DNA of 64,000 nucleotides from Kuafuiihalomonas sp039024635. GTDB lineage: Bacteria > Myxococcota > Kuafuiibacteriia > Kuafuiibacteriales > Kuafuiibacteriaceae. The translations under genes were made by a program, and so were the position numbers. The stretch covers positions 62,001 through 126,000 of the forward strand of contig JBCCQA010000008.1 in NCBI GenBank assembly GCA_039024635.1, in the 5' to 3' direction. The notes below the pieces were generated by a model. It worked only from the letters and a program-made list of their open reading frames with translations, made no database searches and was not told the origin of the DNA. Positions 45,714-53,456 of the stretch are shown piece after piece. Every line of letters starts with the position of its first letter. The first letter of the stretch is position 1.

Positions 45714-46146
45714 CTCCGGACGCCAACAGACTCTTGCTCATATGGAGGATGTTACGGTCCTGACTGGACTCGTAGCGAACCTCGTCCATGAACTGCTTGA
45801 TGATGTAGATGCCGAGCCCACCTTCGGGGAGAGCGTCGAGATCCGGCTCCCGTACCTCTTCGATGCGGAAGGCCCGCCCCTGATCGCTGACCTGAAGCTC
45901 GATGGAAGCTGCTCTCAGCCTCAGGTCGACCTCGACCGTTCCGGGCTCGAGGTCACGGTAGGCGTGGACCACGGCGTTGTTGAAGGCCTCCACGAAGGCA
46001 GACACGACTTGATGGGCGGTTTCGGATTCGAGGGCCCCCTGTTCGTGGAGACGGCGGCAAACGAAGTCGAGAAATCCCCGGGCTGCGTCCCGGTACTCGA
46101 GGCGTGCGGGCAGCACGAATCGAAAATGCTCCGTCGCGTCGGGCAT
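45694..46146 (-). CDS. HATPase_c anti-sigma factor/serine kinase (RsbW-like)
   Basis: The 150-residue protein has the GHKL ATP-binding pattern: N-box VEAFNNAVVHAYRD (about 49-62), G1 VSDQGRAF and G2 GGLGIYIIKQF. It would phosphorylate the STAS protein and may bind a sigma factor or other partner. No sigma factor gene is adjacent. The ATG at 46146 matches the family start; the long upstream frame is an antisense shadow of the AgmX-like gene. Confidence 0.92.
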   Translation of the reverse strand: MPDATEHFRFVLPARLEYRDAARGFLDFVCRRLHEQGALESETAHQVVSAFVEAFNNAVVHAYRDLEPGTVEVDLRLRAASIELQVSDQGRAFRIEEVREPDLDALPEGGLGIYIIKQFMDEVRYESSQDRNILHMSKSLLASGGGRADG

Positions 46147-46154
46147 GCGGGCAG

Positions 46155-46697
46155 TTAACGCAGCTCTGGCCAGCTGGGCAATGCCGACTCCAACTGGAGG
46201 GGAACGGCCAGGCGTGCGTGCCCCGCGCCCTGCCATGGAAGCACTATCTGCCGAGCACGGGCGTCCAGGCAGCGGGAGAGCTCTTCGTCTCGGACGGAGT
46301 TCTCGACCGCCAAGGCGTCTTCGACACGAACCATGCCCGAAGTGGCGGTGAGGGTGAGCTCCATGAGCACTTGGGCGTCCTCTCGAGCCTGGCAGGCGCT
46401 GGAGGTCTCGACCATTCGTCGCTCCACAGCCTCGAGAACTGAGAGCGGCAGCCCAGGCGAACTGGGGGCTCCGGCGAAGGAGGGCCCCCCCTCCGGGAGC
46501 CCTTCGACCATGTCGACCCCGGGACATGGCGAGGGCGCGGGGCAGGCCGGGCAGGGCCGAGGCTCGCTCCGAGGGGCGGGGCTAATCGTAGCGGGATCGC
46601 CGTAGATCATCCGGGTCCCCAGGGCGCCCATGAGCACCCCGAGGCCCAGACAGACCGTGCAGGCAAAGAAGACTCGGGCCGCTTCCACTCCCACCAC
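46155..46697 (-). CDS. Membrane-anchored AgmX/PglI-like C-terminal-domain protein
   Basis: The 180-residue protein has an N-terminal membrane helix (about 8-29), a Pro/Cys-rich linker (SEPRPCPACPAPSPCPG), and a C-terminal domain (about 85-175) whose pattern, with a Cys-containing helix and strand (EELSRCLDARARQIVLPW), resembles the TonB-like AgmX/PglI C-terminal domain of myxobacterial motility proteins. Function in this context is unknown. It lies 8 bases upstream of the HATPase gene and is probably the first gene of the operon. Confidence 0.6.
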   Translation of the reverse strand: MVGVEAARVFFACTVCLGLGVLMGALGTRMIYGDPATISPAPRSEPRPCPACPAPSPCPGVDMVEGLPEGGPSFAGAPSSPGLPLSVLEAVERRMVETSSACQAREDAQVLMELTLTATSGMVRVEDALAVENSVRDEELSRCLDARARQIVLPWQGAGHARLAVPLQLESALPSWPELR

Positions 46698-46771
46698 CCG
46701 AGCCTAACGCGCCAGGCCCGCTGCCGTATGCCGTTCTTGACCCAACCCATCGCTCCGTTGTCGATCCTTCG

Positions 46772-48601
46772 GTGCTCGCCCCGATTCTGCTCGGCCTCTT
46801 GGCGACACCTCAGCTGGTTTCGGCCGAGGATCCGAGCGATTGGCTGGAGCTTCGGGCCGCAGACCACTTCGCCCAGGCCCTGGACCAGCTCGGGCTTCCG
46901 CTCATCCACCCGCGCGCGGGACCCAAGCCCAAGGAGGGCGAGGCCTTCATGGTACAAGTAGGTCCCCACGACGGTGAGCCCACCGCGCTCTTGAGCGTGA
47001 CGGTCACGTTTCGGGACCAGCGCCACGAGCTCAAGGCTTCGGCCCGTAGGCTCGCATCGGCTGGGCAGGACCTGGCCATCCTGGTCGCTCGGTCTCTAGG
47101 CCTGCAGTTCGAGGCGGAAGGCTGGCAGCGAACAGAGCTACCCTGGCCCGTGGAGCGGCGCATCGGCCAGGCCCGTCAGCGAGAGCTCCAAGGCAAGTGG
47201 GCCGAAGCCAGTCTCGCGTATGAGCGGGCAGCCAGCATTCCTGGCGGCCCTTGGTGGGCCGCCCTGGACGGAATCGCTCGCTGTCGCTCCAGTTTGCGAC
47301 CCGAGCTGGCCCAGGCCGCCGCTGCGCGGGCCCGGGTCGCGACCCGCAACAAGGCGTGGCCCGAAGCCAGCCGGGCTTGGGCAAGCGTCCTCAAGTACAC
47401 TCCTTCTCGTGGGCTGGCCTGGGTCGTTCCCGGTGACTTCGGCGACTGGCGACCTGCGGGTGCCGACGTCGACACCGTCTATGGCGAAGCGGCTGGGCGA
47501 GGCATCGGGATTCGAATCGGACCTGCTCGGGCCGAGGCACGGCGAGTGCCTCGTCCTTTCGTGGCCGCGGCGCCGGAGATCCGCATTCAGGGGGAAGGCG
47601 GGGGCCGCCTTCACCGCGCCGGTCGTTGGACTCGAAGCCTCGACTTCGAGCCTCGAGACTTCCGCATGCTGGGTGGTCATCTCGCTGCCTGGACCTCGAC
47701 CCAACTTCAGTGGCTGGACCCCAGCAGCGGTCGAAGCGTCGGAGCGCTGTCCGGGCCCATTCTCGGGGTCGGACCTCGTGGCGCGCTCGTCCGCCGCGGG
47801 CCCGCCGTCGCGCTGGTGCGGCCGGGTCAAGAGGCGCCAGCCTGGAAACAAGCCATGGGCGAGACCCAGGCAGTGGCGGTGACCGGCGAGCGTATCGTCC
47901 TTCTGGTCGGGCCCAGGCTTCTCGTTCTGCGAGGACGAGATGGCAAGCTCGTGTACGACGAAGCCCACGGCGAGGGCAGCCGGATCTTGAGCGCCGCCGG
48001 TCGTCACGCCGTCCTGGCCAAAGGCGAGCGCTTCTTGGTCGTCGACATCCTCGGCGGCCGCCTGCTCCTGGATGGCGCGGGCCCCAGCCGGGCCGTAGCC
48101 GGACTTGTACGGACCACGGGTGCAGCGCTTGCCTTCGAGACCGGCGACTTGATGCTCTTCGACGAGGAGGGCGCACTCACCCATCGGACACGCTGGCCCT
48201 TTCCCATCCGCGGCATGGATCGCCGGCCCGAGCACCCCCAGCTGCTGCTGATCTGGACCGACGAAGCGCTTTTTGGTGTCGACGATCCCAGCCCTGGTGA
48301 AGACGGGGTGGGCTCGGCCCTGCTGGCCCTGGCCCGCGCCCAACTCGAGGCCGGAGATCGAAAACAGTCCCTCCGTCTGGCCACCGCAGCCGCCCGACGG
48401 GCTCTTGGACCGGTGCCGGATGCTGAGCGTCTCAGAGCCGAACTTCTGCCGGAGGGCCCAGCCCGAGAGTGGGCCGAGGAACGGGCCCGGAGCGTGGAAC
48501 GGCTGGATGAAGAGATGATGTTGTTTCGAGTGCTAGGCGCCCCCCGACCGGTGGAACCCTTGGAAAACGATCAGTCCACGACGACCGAAGCCGAAGACTG
48601 A
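46772..48601 (+). CDS. Secreted beta-propeller-like protein with helical repeats
   Basis: The 609-residue protein has a signal peptide (LAPILLGLLATPQLVSA, cut near 18), helical repeat-like stretches (about 128-205), a central region of short beta repeats (about 270-500; WLDPSSGRSVG, VLRGRDGKLVYDE, VVDILGGRLLLDG) like a PQQ/WD propeller, and a helical C-terminus (about 510-590). GTG start; no clear ribosome-binding site. Its end overlaps the convergent gene by 31 bases. I do not recognise a specific family. Confidence 0.75.
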   Translation: MLAPILLGLLATPQLVSAEDPSDWLELRAADHFAQALDQLGLPLIHPRAGPKPKEGEAFMVQVGPHDGEPTALLSVTVTFRDQRHELKASARRLASAGQDLAILVARSLGLQFEAEGWQRTELPWPVERRIGQARQRELQGKWAEASLAYERAASIPGGPWWAALDGIARCRSSLRPELAQAAAARARVATRNKAWPEASRAWASVLKYTPSRGLAWVVPGDFGDWRPAGADVDTVYGEAAGRGIGIRIGPARAEARRVPRPFVAAAPEIRIQGEGGGRLHRAGRWTRSLDFEPRDFRMLGGHLAAWTSTQLQWLDPSSGRSVGALSGPILGVGPRGALVRRGPAVALVRPGQEAPAWKQAMGETQAVAVTGERIVLLVGPRLLVLRGRDGKLVYDEAHGEGSRILSAAGRHAVLAKGERFLVVDILGGRLLLDGAGPSRAVAGLVRTTGAALAFETGDLMLFDEEGALTHRTRWPFPIRGMDRRPEHPQLLLIWTDEALFGVDDPSPGEDGVGSALLALARAQLEAGDRKQSLRLATAAARRALGPVPDAERLRAELLPEGPAREWAEERARSVERLDEEMMLFRVLGAPRPVEPLENDQSTTTEAED

Positions 48602-50676
48602 TTGCCCGCCTCGTCTTCGACCCGAAGGGCGACCACCGAGGACGACCCCCGCCCTGGGAGACGCACTCGAATCTGCTCCTCGTTGCCGTCGATCATCCCG
48701 TCTTCGGCGCTCATGAGGAGCCAGGGTCCGCCGTCGATCGAGACCTCTGCCTTCGCCAAGACACTTTCTGCGTCCCGAAGCCGAGCCTCGACCTGCAGGT
48801 CCCCTTGTTTGCTGCGCGCCCGGAGCTTGCTGATCTGCGGAGCCCCGTTGTCGATGAGGAAGGGGCTCGACACGTGGACGGTCGAGCGGGTTTCGCTGGG
48901 CGGATTGCTGGGTCGGTCGTTGGCATGGACCCGAGCTTCGTAGCTCCCATCGGCAAAGGCGCGGGTGTCGAAGCTGAAAAAAGGGTGGGGCAGCTCCTCA
49001 GCCAGCTCGACCCAGGCGCCATCTTGACCGGCGCGCCGTATCTCGACCGTGTAGAGAAGGTCGTCTCCGTTCGTGTCTCCCGCTTTCCAGGCTAGGGTCC
49101 GTCGCCCTTCGACCCGGCTCTGCCGGGCTCGCACCGGCTCGTCTTCGTCGTCTCCCTGGCGAAGCTTCTCCAGACTAGAGCCGGAGACGGTGATCGTCTT
49201 GTCCCGCTCGCCGTTGGGGGGCAGGGCCTCGACCACCACTCCGGGCTGAAGCGCGAAGACCTCGAAGATCCGCGGCGCTTCGTTCAGACGGACCACCGAG
49301 GCGTGCATGGAGCGCAGCTCGGGGCTGAGACTGCCCTTGGGCCGAAGGGTTGCCTCGAACTGGGCGTAGCGGCCTTCGGGCACATCGACTTCGCAGCCTT
49401 GGGGTCGATCGCAGGGCTTGGACCACTTTGACCAGGTCTCGTCGGCTTCCGACGTGTTGCCGGTGCGGATCCTGACCTGGACCTTCGTACCCGAGGGAAG
49501 GGCGGCGTCGAACCAAAGCCGGCCCACGCGGCCCACTCGTTGAAAGTCCTGCTCGGTGGAACGATAGAGCGAACGTGGGCGCAATTCGGGAGCCCGACGC
49601 AGGACGGCGCCACCTGGGGCCGTTCCCAGCAAGAAAGCCCCGTCGTCTCGAGGCAGCAGGGCAGAGACCGCGGCGGCCTCGACCCGTCCATCCAAACGGA
49701 CGCCCTCGTCCCCGAAGGCGAAGGCGTACACCCTTCCTTTGGCCCCGGGTCCGGTAGCGGTCGCCATCACCAGTTCTTCGCCAAACACGGCCAGGTCCAT
49801 GGCCCCTTCGCGCTGACTTCGCCAAAGAAGCCGCACGCCGCCGTCTCTATCGATTCGAACCAGCTCGCTGCCCTTGAAGGGACTCTCGACCTTTTCCTCA
49901 TCGTCTCCCACGGCGGGAATGTAGACGTAGGGCGCGGTGCCCGGCTTGCGCTGGGTGCTGACCAGACTCGCGAAGACCTCTCCAGCCGGGCCCAGGGCGA
50001 GACCGGTGCACTCTTCCAAGCCGCTATCGAACAGGGCTCGAACGGCCCCCGAGCGACGCTCCATGATGACGCCCTTCTCCCCAGTACAGAACCACTGGGC
50101 CTCCTTCCCCACGATGACGCGGCGAAGATGGGCCTCACTGCTCTTCCATACGGTTTCGACTTGGTCTCCCTTTCGAACCAGCAGTCGACCCGGTAGGCCG
50201 GTGGCGATCCAGAGGTCTTGCCCCTGAACGGCGAGGTCCCATACGTACTCGGCCTCGACGGCGAAGCTTTCCACCGCCTTTGCCTCGGCCACGGCGACCA
50301 CCCGGCCCGAAGGCGAAAAGCCTGCCCATATCCCGCTCGCGGTCCGAATGAGGCTGGTGACCGAGCCCTCAACCTCGGCGTCGATGGGTCGAAGCTTCCC
50401 GTCTCGAGCCTCGAAGAGGCCCCCGACCGTGCCCACATAAAGGCGCCCGTCCCCACCTCGGGCCAAAGCGGTCACGGGTGAGCTCCCCTCGACCTGGCGC
50501 TCGATGACCGAAGCCGCGACGACGGTGCCCCGGACGGTCAAGGCGGCGCTCTCGGGGTCGCCTTCGAACATCTCCTTGGGCCCGCCATACCGCAGTTCTC
50601 GGGTCGGCTCGGCCGCAACGGGACGGATGGGCGCCGCCAAGACGGCAAGAGTGAAGAGCGTTTGGAACTTGCTCAT
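48571..50676 (-). CDS. Secreted beta-propeller protein with Ig/Fn3-like C-terminus
   Basis: The 701-residue protein has a signal peptide (FTLAVLAAPIRPVAA, cut near 22). Residues about 60-400 hold short repeats ending in LYVG, LWIA or FLLG-like strands, typical of a WD/two-component-regulator propeller. Residues about 410-700 look like fibronectin or Ig-like domains (DNGAPQISKLRARS; YEARVHANDRPSNPP; VALRVEDEAGNQS). Likely periplasmic or surface-exposed. It overlaps the upstream S55 peptidase gene by 4 bases, so the two are cotranscribed. Confidence 0.8.
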   Translation of the reverse strand: MSKFQTLFTLAVLAAPIRPVAAEPTRELRYGGPKEMFEGDPESAALTVRGTVVAASVIERQVEGSSPVTALARGGDGRLYVGTVGGLFEARDGKLRPIDAEVEGSVTSLIRTASGIWAGFSPSGRVVAVAEAKAVESFAVEAEYVWDLAVQGQDLWIATGLPGRLLVRKGDQVETVWKSSEAHLRRVIVGKEAQWFCTGEKGVIMERRSGAVRALFDSGLEECTGLALGPAGEVFASLVSTQRKPGTAPYVYIPAVGDDEEKVESPFKGSELVRIDRDGGVRLLWRSQREGAMDLAVFGEELVMATATGPGAKGRVYAFAFGDEGVRLDGRVEAAAVSALLPRDDGAFLLGTAPGGAVLRRAPELRPRSLYRSTEQDFQRVGRVGRLWFDAALPSGTKVQVRIRTGNTSEADETWSKWSKPCDRPQGCEVDVPEGRYAQFEATLRPKGSLSPELRSMHASVVRLNEAPRIFEVFALQPGVVVEALPPNGERDKTITVSGSSLEKLRQGDDEDEPVRARQSRVEGRRTLAWKAGDTNGDDLLYTVEIRRAGQDGAWVELAEELPHPFFSFDTRAFADGSYEARVHANDRPSNPPSETRSTVHVSSPFLIDNGAPQISKLRARSKQGDLQVEARLRDAESVLAKAEVSIDGGPWLLMSAEDGMIDGNEEQIRVRLPGRGSSSVVALRVEDEAGNQSSASVVVD

Positions 50677-52541
50677 GGGTTGTCTCGAATCTCGAACTCG
50701 AGCTCGACGCCGCCTTCCACGACGCCGCTCGAGGGGTGCTCGACCACCGGTCCCGCCAAACGGTCGAGCGCTCGGCTCAACGGCGAACCATCCAGCAGGA
50801 GCGAAAAGCTGGGCGGGGTGGCTTCGTAGCTCCTCCCGGGCAGCGTGCGGCCCTTGGCGGAGGAGAAGAGAGCGCCGTAGAGCCGGTCTCCCGGGCGACG
50901 GGCGTCGAGAAGGGTCAGGAGATCGTCGAAATCGGCTGGGACCCGACGCCCTCCGCCGAACTCGATCCGTTCGAGCTCCAAGCCACCTCCGACGAAGAGC
51001 TTGGCCGGCCCCCGCGGGAAATCGACCGGGATCACGAGCTCGATGCGCTCACTCCGCTCTTCTCCCCGATAGCTCCTTAGCAAGACCTCGGCCTCCAAGG
51101 TCTCCCCCGGTACGAGCTGCATCTTCCGAAGCCGAGCGCCGACGACCTGATGGATCTGGACTCGAGGACTGGCCCGTACGTCGACCCGGATGGCTTCGAA
51201 CCTGGGGGCCTCGAAGTCGTTGCGCGCTACGATGGAAGTCATGCTGGCCGCATCTCGCGCGGCGAGGGCGGCGATCATGGCTGGTGCTGGTCCACTGAAA
51301 CGATCCGTGGCCACGATCTGTCGCCCCGAGACCTCGAGAGTGGTGCTCACTTCCACCGTGCCGCCGGGGGCGGCAGCCACTCGCCCTGACAAGACGTCCA
51401 TCACCACGGTTTCCAACATGACGGGGAGGAAGATCGAGTCGGTGACGATTTCCACCCGACTCTGCAGTCGCTGTTCTCCCGCCAGGAGCCTCACCTGGAC
51501 CGGCACCATGCGGGGCGCTCGACCGAGATCTCCGGTGATGGCGGTTAGTCGGTCTTGACCGATCCGGCCCACTCGTAGCGCCGCGATCCCCTGTTTGTAA
51601 GAGCCGGCCTCGCTAGCCAACGTGTTGAGGATGCCCGCCGTCGCCATGGGAAAGGAGACGGCACCGAAGCCGACGAAGGGATGACCAAAGGCCAGTACGT
51701 CGTCCCCGTTCACGTAGGTCACGGTGCCAATGGCCGCGATCCGCTTGTCGCCGTCGACCAACATTGCCGCGATCGGACTCCCGGGTCCGATGGGGAGCGC
51801 AGGAGTGGCACCCACGGTGCTGGGTCCATTGGCCGAAAGCACCGCCTGAATCGAATCTGCCGCCCCAAGGCCGGCACCGCTGGGAGCCGCGGCGTGGATC
51901 GGGCCCAAAGCGGAGACCGAAAGCCGAGACTTCAAAACCGAAACCGCAGCCCCGCCGAGACCCTGTACGCTGATGGGAGCGCCAATGGGCGTCGCGCTGC
52001 TCGCCTCTCGGCCGGCTTCCAACACGGGGGCGCTCACCCAGTCCACCGGGCCCGAAGCCCTGAGCTCCTCGGGGCGCACGCCCCTTCTGAGCCGTCCACC
52101 TACTTCGTCTCCTGCGCTGCGGGTAGCGGGTGCGTCCTTGGCCGCCAGCATGCGGTCGATGGGCGTGATGCCCGCTATTGGCTCCTTGGAGAAGGAGCCA
52201 AAGCGGTAGGCGACGGCGCCAACGAGACGGCCGTCGATGTAGACCGGACTGCCGCTCATGCCCGAGATGACGCCGGTGAACTCGATGCGGGGCCCGGAAA
52301 GACGAGCCAAAATGACGTCCTCTCCCGGTCCGAGCATGTCCTCCATGATGCCCAACACCTCCACGTCGAAGGGCTCGAGGCTGTCACCGGAGAAGACGGT
52401 GTAGCCGACGCCTACATCGCCGCGTTTGACCTCCTGAAGGGGGTAGATTTGGTCGGGCGAGGTGACCGGGAAGCCATCCTGGAACGCGACCTCGGGCGCA
52501 CCGAGCAGCCCGAGCCACAGCATCCACATAAGAGGGGACAT
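50673..52541 (-). CDS. SpoIVB-type (S55) serine peptidase domain protein
   Basis: The 622-residue protein has a short signal sequence (MSPLMWMLWLGLLGAPEVAF) and the S55 core: VKRGDVGVGYTVFSGD, EVLGIMEDMLGPGEDVILAR, catalytic Ser in VISGMSGSPVYIDGRLVGAV (about 86-105), and GHPFVGFGAVSFPMA (about 283). SpoIVB cleaves a membrane-bound sporulation protease regulator in Bacillus; homologues in Myxococcota have no known target. The region after about 330 is beta-rich and unassigned. ATG at 52541 chosen over the upstream one at 52565 because it gives a better signal peptide. Confidence 0.88.
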   Translation of the reverse strand: MSPLMWMLWLGLLGAPEVAFQDGFPVTSPDQIYPLQEVKRGDVGVGYTVFSGDSLEPFDVEVLGIMEDMLGPGEDVILARLSGPRIEFTGVISGMSGSPVYIDGRLVGAVAYRFGSFSKEPIAGITPIDRMLAAKDAPATRSAGDEVGGRLRRGVRPEELRASGPVDWVSAPVLEAGREASSATPIGAPISVQGLGGAAVSVLKSRLSVSALGPIHAAAPSGAGLGAADSIQAVLSANGPSTVGATPALPIGPGSPIAAMLVDGDKRIAAIGTVTYVNGDDVLAFGHPFVGFGAVSFPMATAGILNTLASEAGSYKQGIAALRVGRIGQDRLTAITGDLGRAPRMVPVQVRLLAGEQRLQSRVEIVTDSIFLPVMLETVVMDVLSGRVAAAPGGTVEVSTTLEVSGRQIVATDRFSGPAPAMIAALAARDAASMTSIVARNDFEAPRFEAIRVDVRASPRVQIHQVVGARLRKMQLVPGETLEAEVLLRSYRGEERSERIELVIPVDFPRGPAKLFVGGGLELERIEFGGGRRVPADFDDLLTLLDARRPGDRLYGALFSSAKGRTLPGRSYEATPPSFSLLLDGSPLSRALDRLAGPVVEHPSSGVVEGGVELEFEIRDNP

Positions 52542-52589
52542 AGCGCACTGCCCCAGCTGGACCAAAGCGAATGCTCGGATCGGGTGCCT

Positions 52590-53186
52590 TTAGCCGAACC
52601 ACCAAGCCGCCCCCGCAATGGCGACGGCGGCCAGGATGATGCCCGCCACCATGGCCTGAAGACGGGGCGACATCGTGTCGTCGGCCAGCTGAACGGCCGG
52701 GGCGTGGAAGCCAAGGAGGGCGCCCACCTTCTTCAGCTGGGCCGCCGCTCTGGGATCCGGCCGGGGCGCTTCGGCCAGGCTCCGATAGCAGGCCACCGCG
52801 AAGGGAAGCTGCTGAGCGACCAGGCAGGCCTGAAGAAAACGCTGCTGGGCGGCGGGGTCATCCAGCCCCTCGGCAGCTCGACGCCAGGCTTCGCCGAGCT
52901 CGGGCGTGGGCGCCGCAACGGACGCCGGGGCCGATGGCGCGAATGCGGGAGAGGCTGCGCTCGCCCGAAGCGAGGCCTCCTGGGACCGAGCTGGAGCCGG
53001 TTCGGGCTCTGGAAGCGTGAGTTCGAGCGGAGGCAAGTCTTCGGCGTCCTCTTCTCCGCTTGGCGCGAAAGGGTCGTACGTGGGCTCCGACACCGCTTCT
53101 GCGAAGGCCCCGTCCAAGGCCGAATCGATCTCCTCAGCCGCCACTCCCGTCAGCGGGGTCCGGGGCCTTTCGTCATCGCCACCCAC
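52590..53186 (-). CDS. Hypothetical tail-anchored protein
   Basis: The 198-residue protein has a disordered acidic/Pro/Ala-rich N-terminal half (about 15-95), a helical region (about 95-165; QACLVAQQLPFAVACYRSLA) like a TPR pair, and a C-terminal membrane helix (MVAGIILAAVAIAGAAWWFG) with almost nothing after it. That makes it tail-anchored to the inner membrane. No family recognised. It follows the small biotinyl-domain gene by 3 bases on the same strand. Confidence 0.65.
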   Translation of the reverse strand: MGGDDERPRTPLTGVAAEEIDSALDGAFAEAVSEPTYDPFAPSGEEDAEDLPPLELTLPEPEPAPARSQEASLRASAASPAFAPSAPASVAAPTPELGEAWRRAAEGLDDPAAQQRFLQACLVAQQLPFAVACYRSLAEAPRPDPRAAAQLKKVGALLGFHAPAVQLADDTMSPRLQAMVAGIILAAVAIAGAAWWFG

Positions 53187-53189
53187 GGC

Positions 53190-53402
53190 TCACTCGATGA
53201 TGGCGATGACATCGCCCTCGGATACAGGCTGACCTTCCTTGACCTTGATCTCCTTGATCTCGCCCTCGTCGTCAGTCTCGACCGGCATCTCCATCTTCAT
53301 CGACTCGAGGATGGCGATGACGTCCCCTTCCTCGACCTGGTCCCCGACCGCCACCTCAATCTTCCAAACGGTCCCGGTGATGTGGGCCTTGATTTCGACC
53401 AT
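53190..53402 (-). CDS. Small biotin/lipoyl-attachment domain protein
   Basis: The 70-residue protein is a single biotinyl domain with the biotinylation site ESMKMEMPV (Lys36). It resembles the short carrier proteins (YngHB type) of acyl-CoA carboxylases. No carboxylase subunit is adjacent, so its enzyme must be encoded elsewhere. It lies between the O-antigen-ligase-like gene and a tail-anchored protein. Confidence 0.92.
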   Translation of the reverse strand: MVEIKAHITGTVWKIEVAVGDQVEEGDVIAILESMKMEMPVETDDEGEIKEIKVKEGQPVSEGDVIAIIE

Positions 53403-53456
53403 GTCCTCGGATGGCCTCGAATCGATCGGCCGTCAAGCCGGCCCGCGGCTCGTGAC

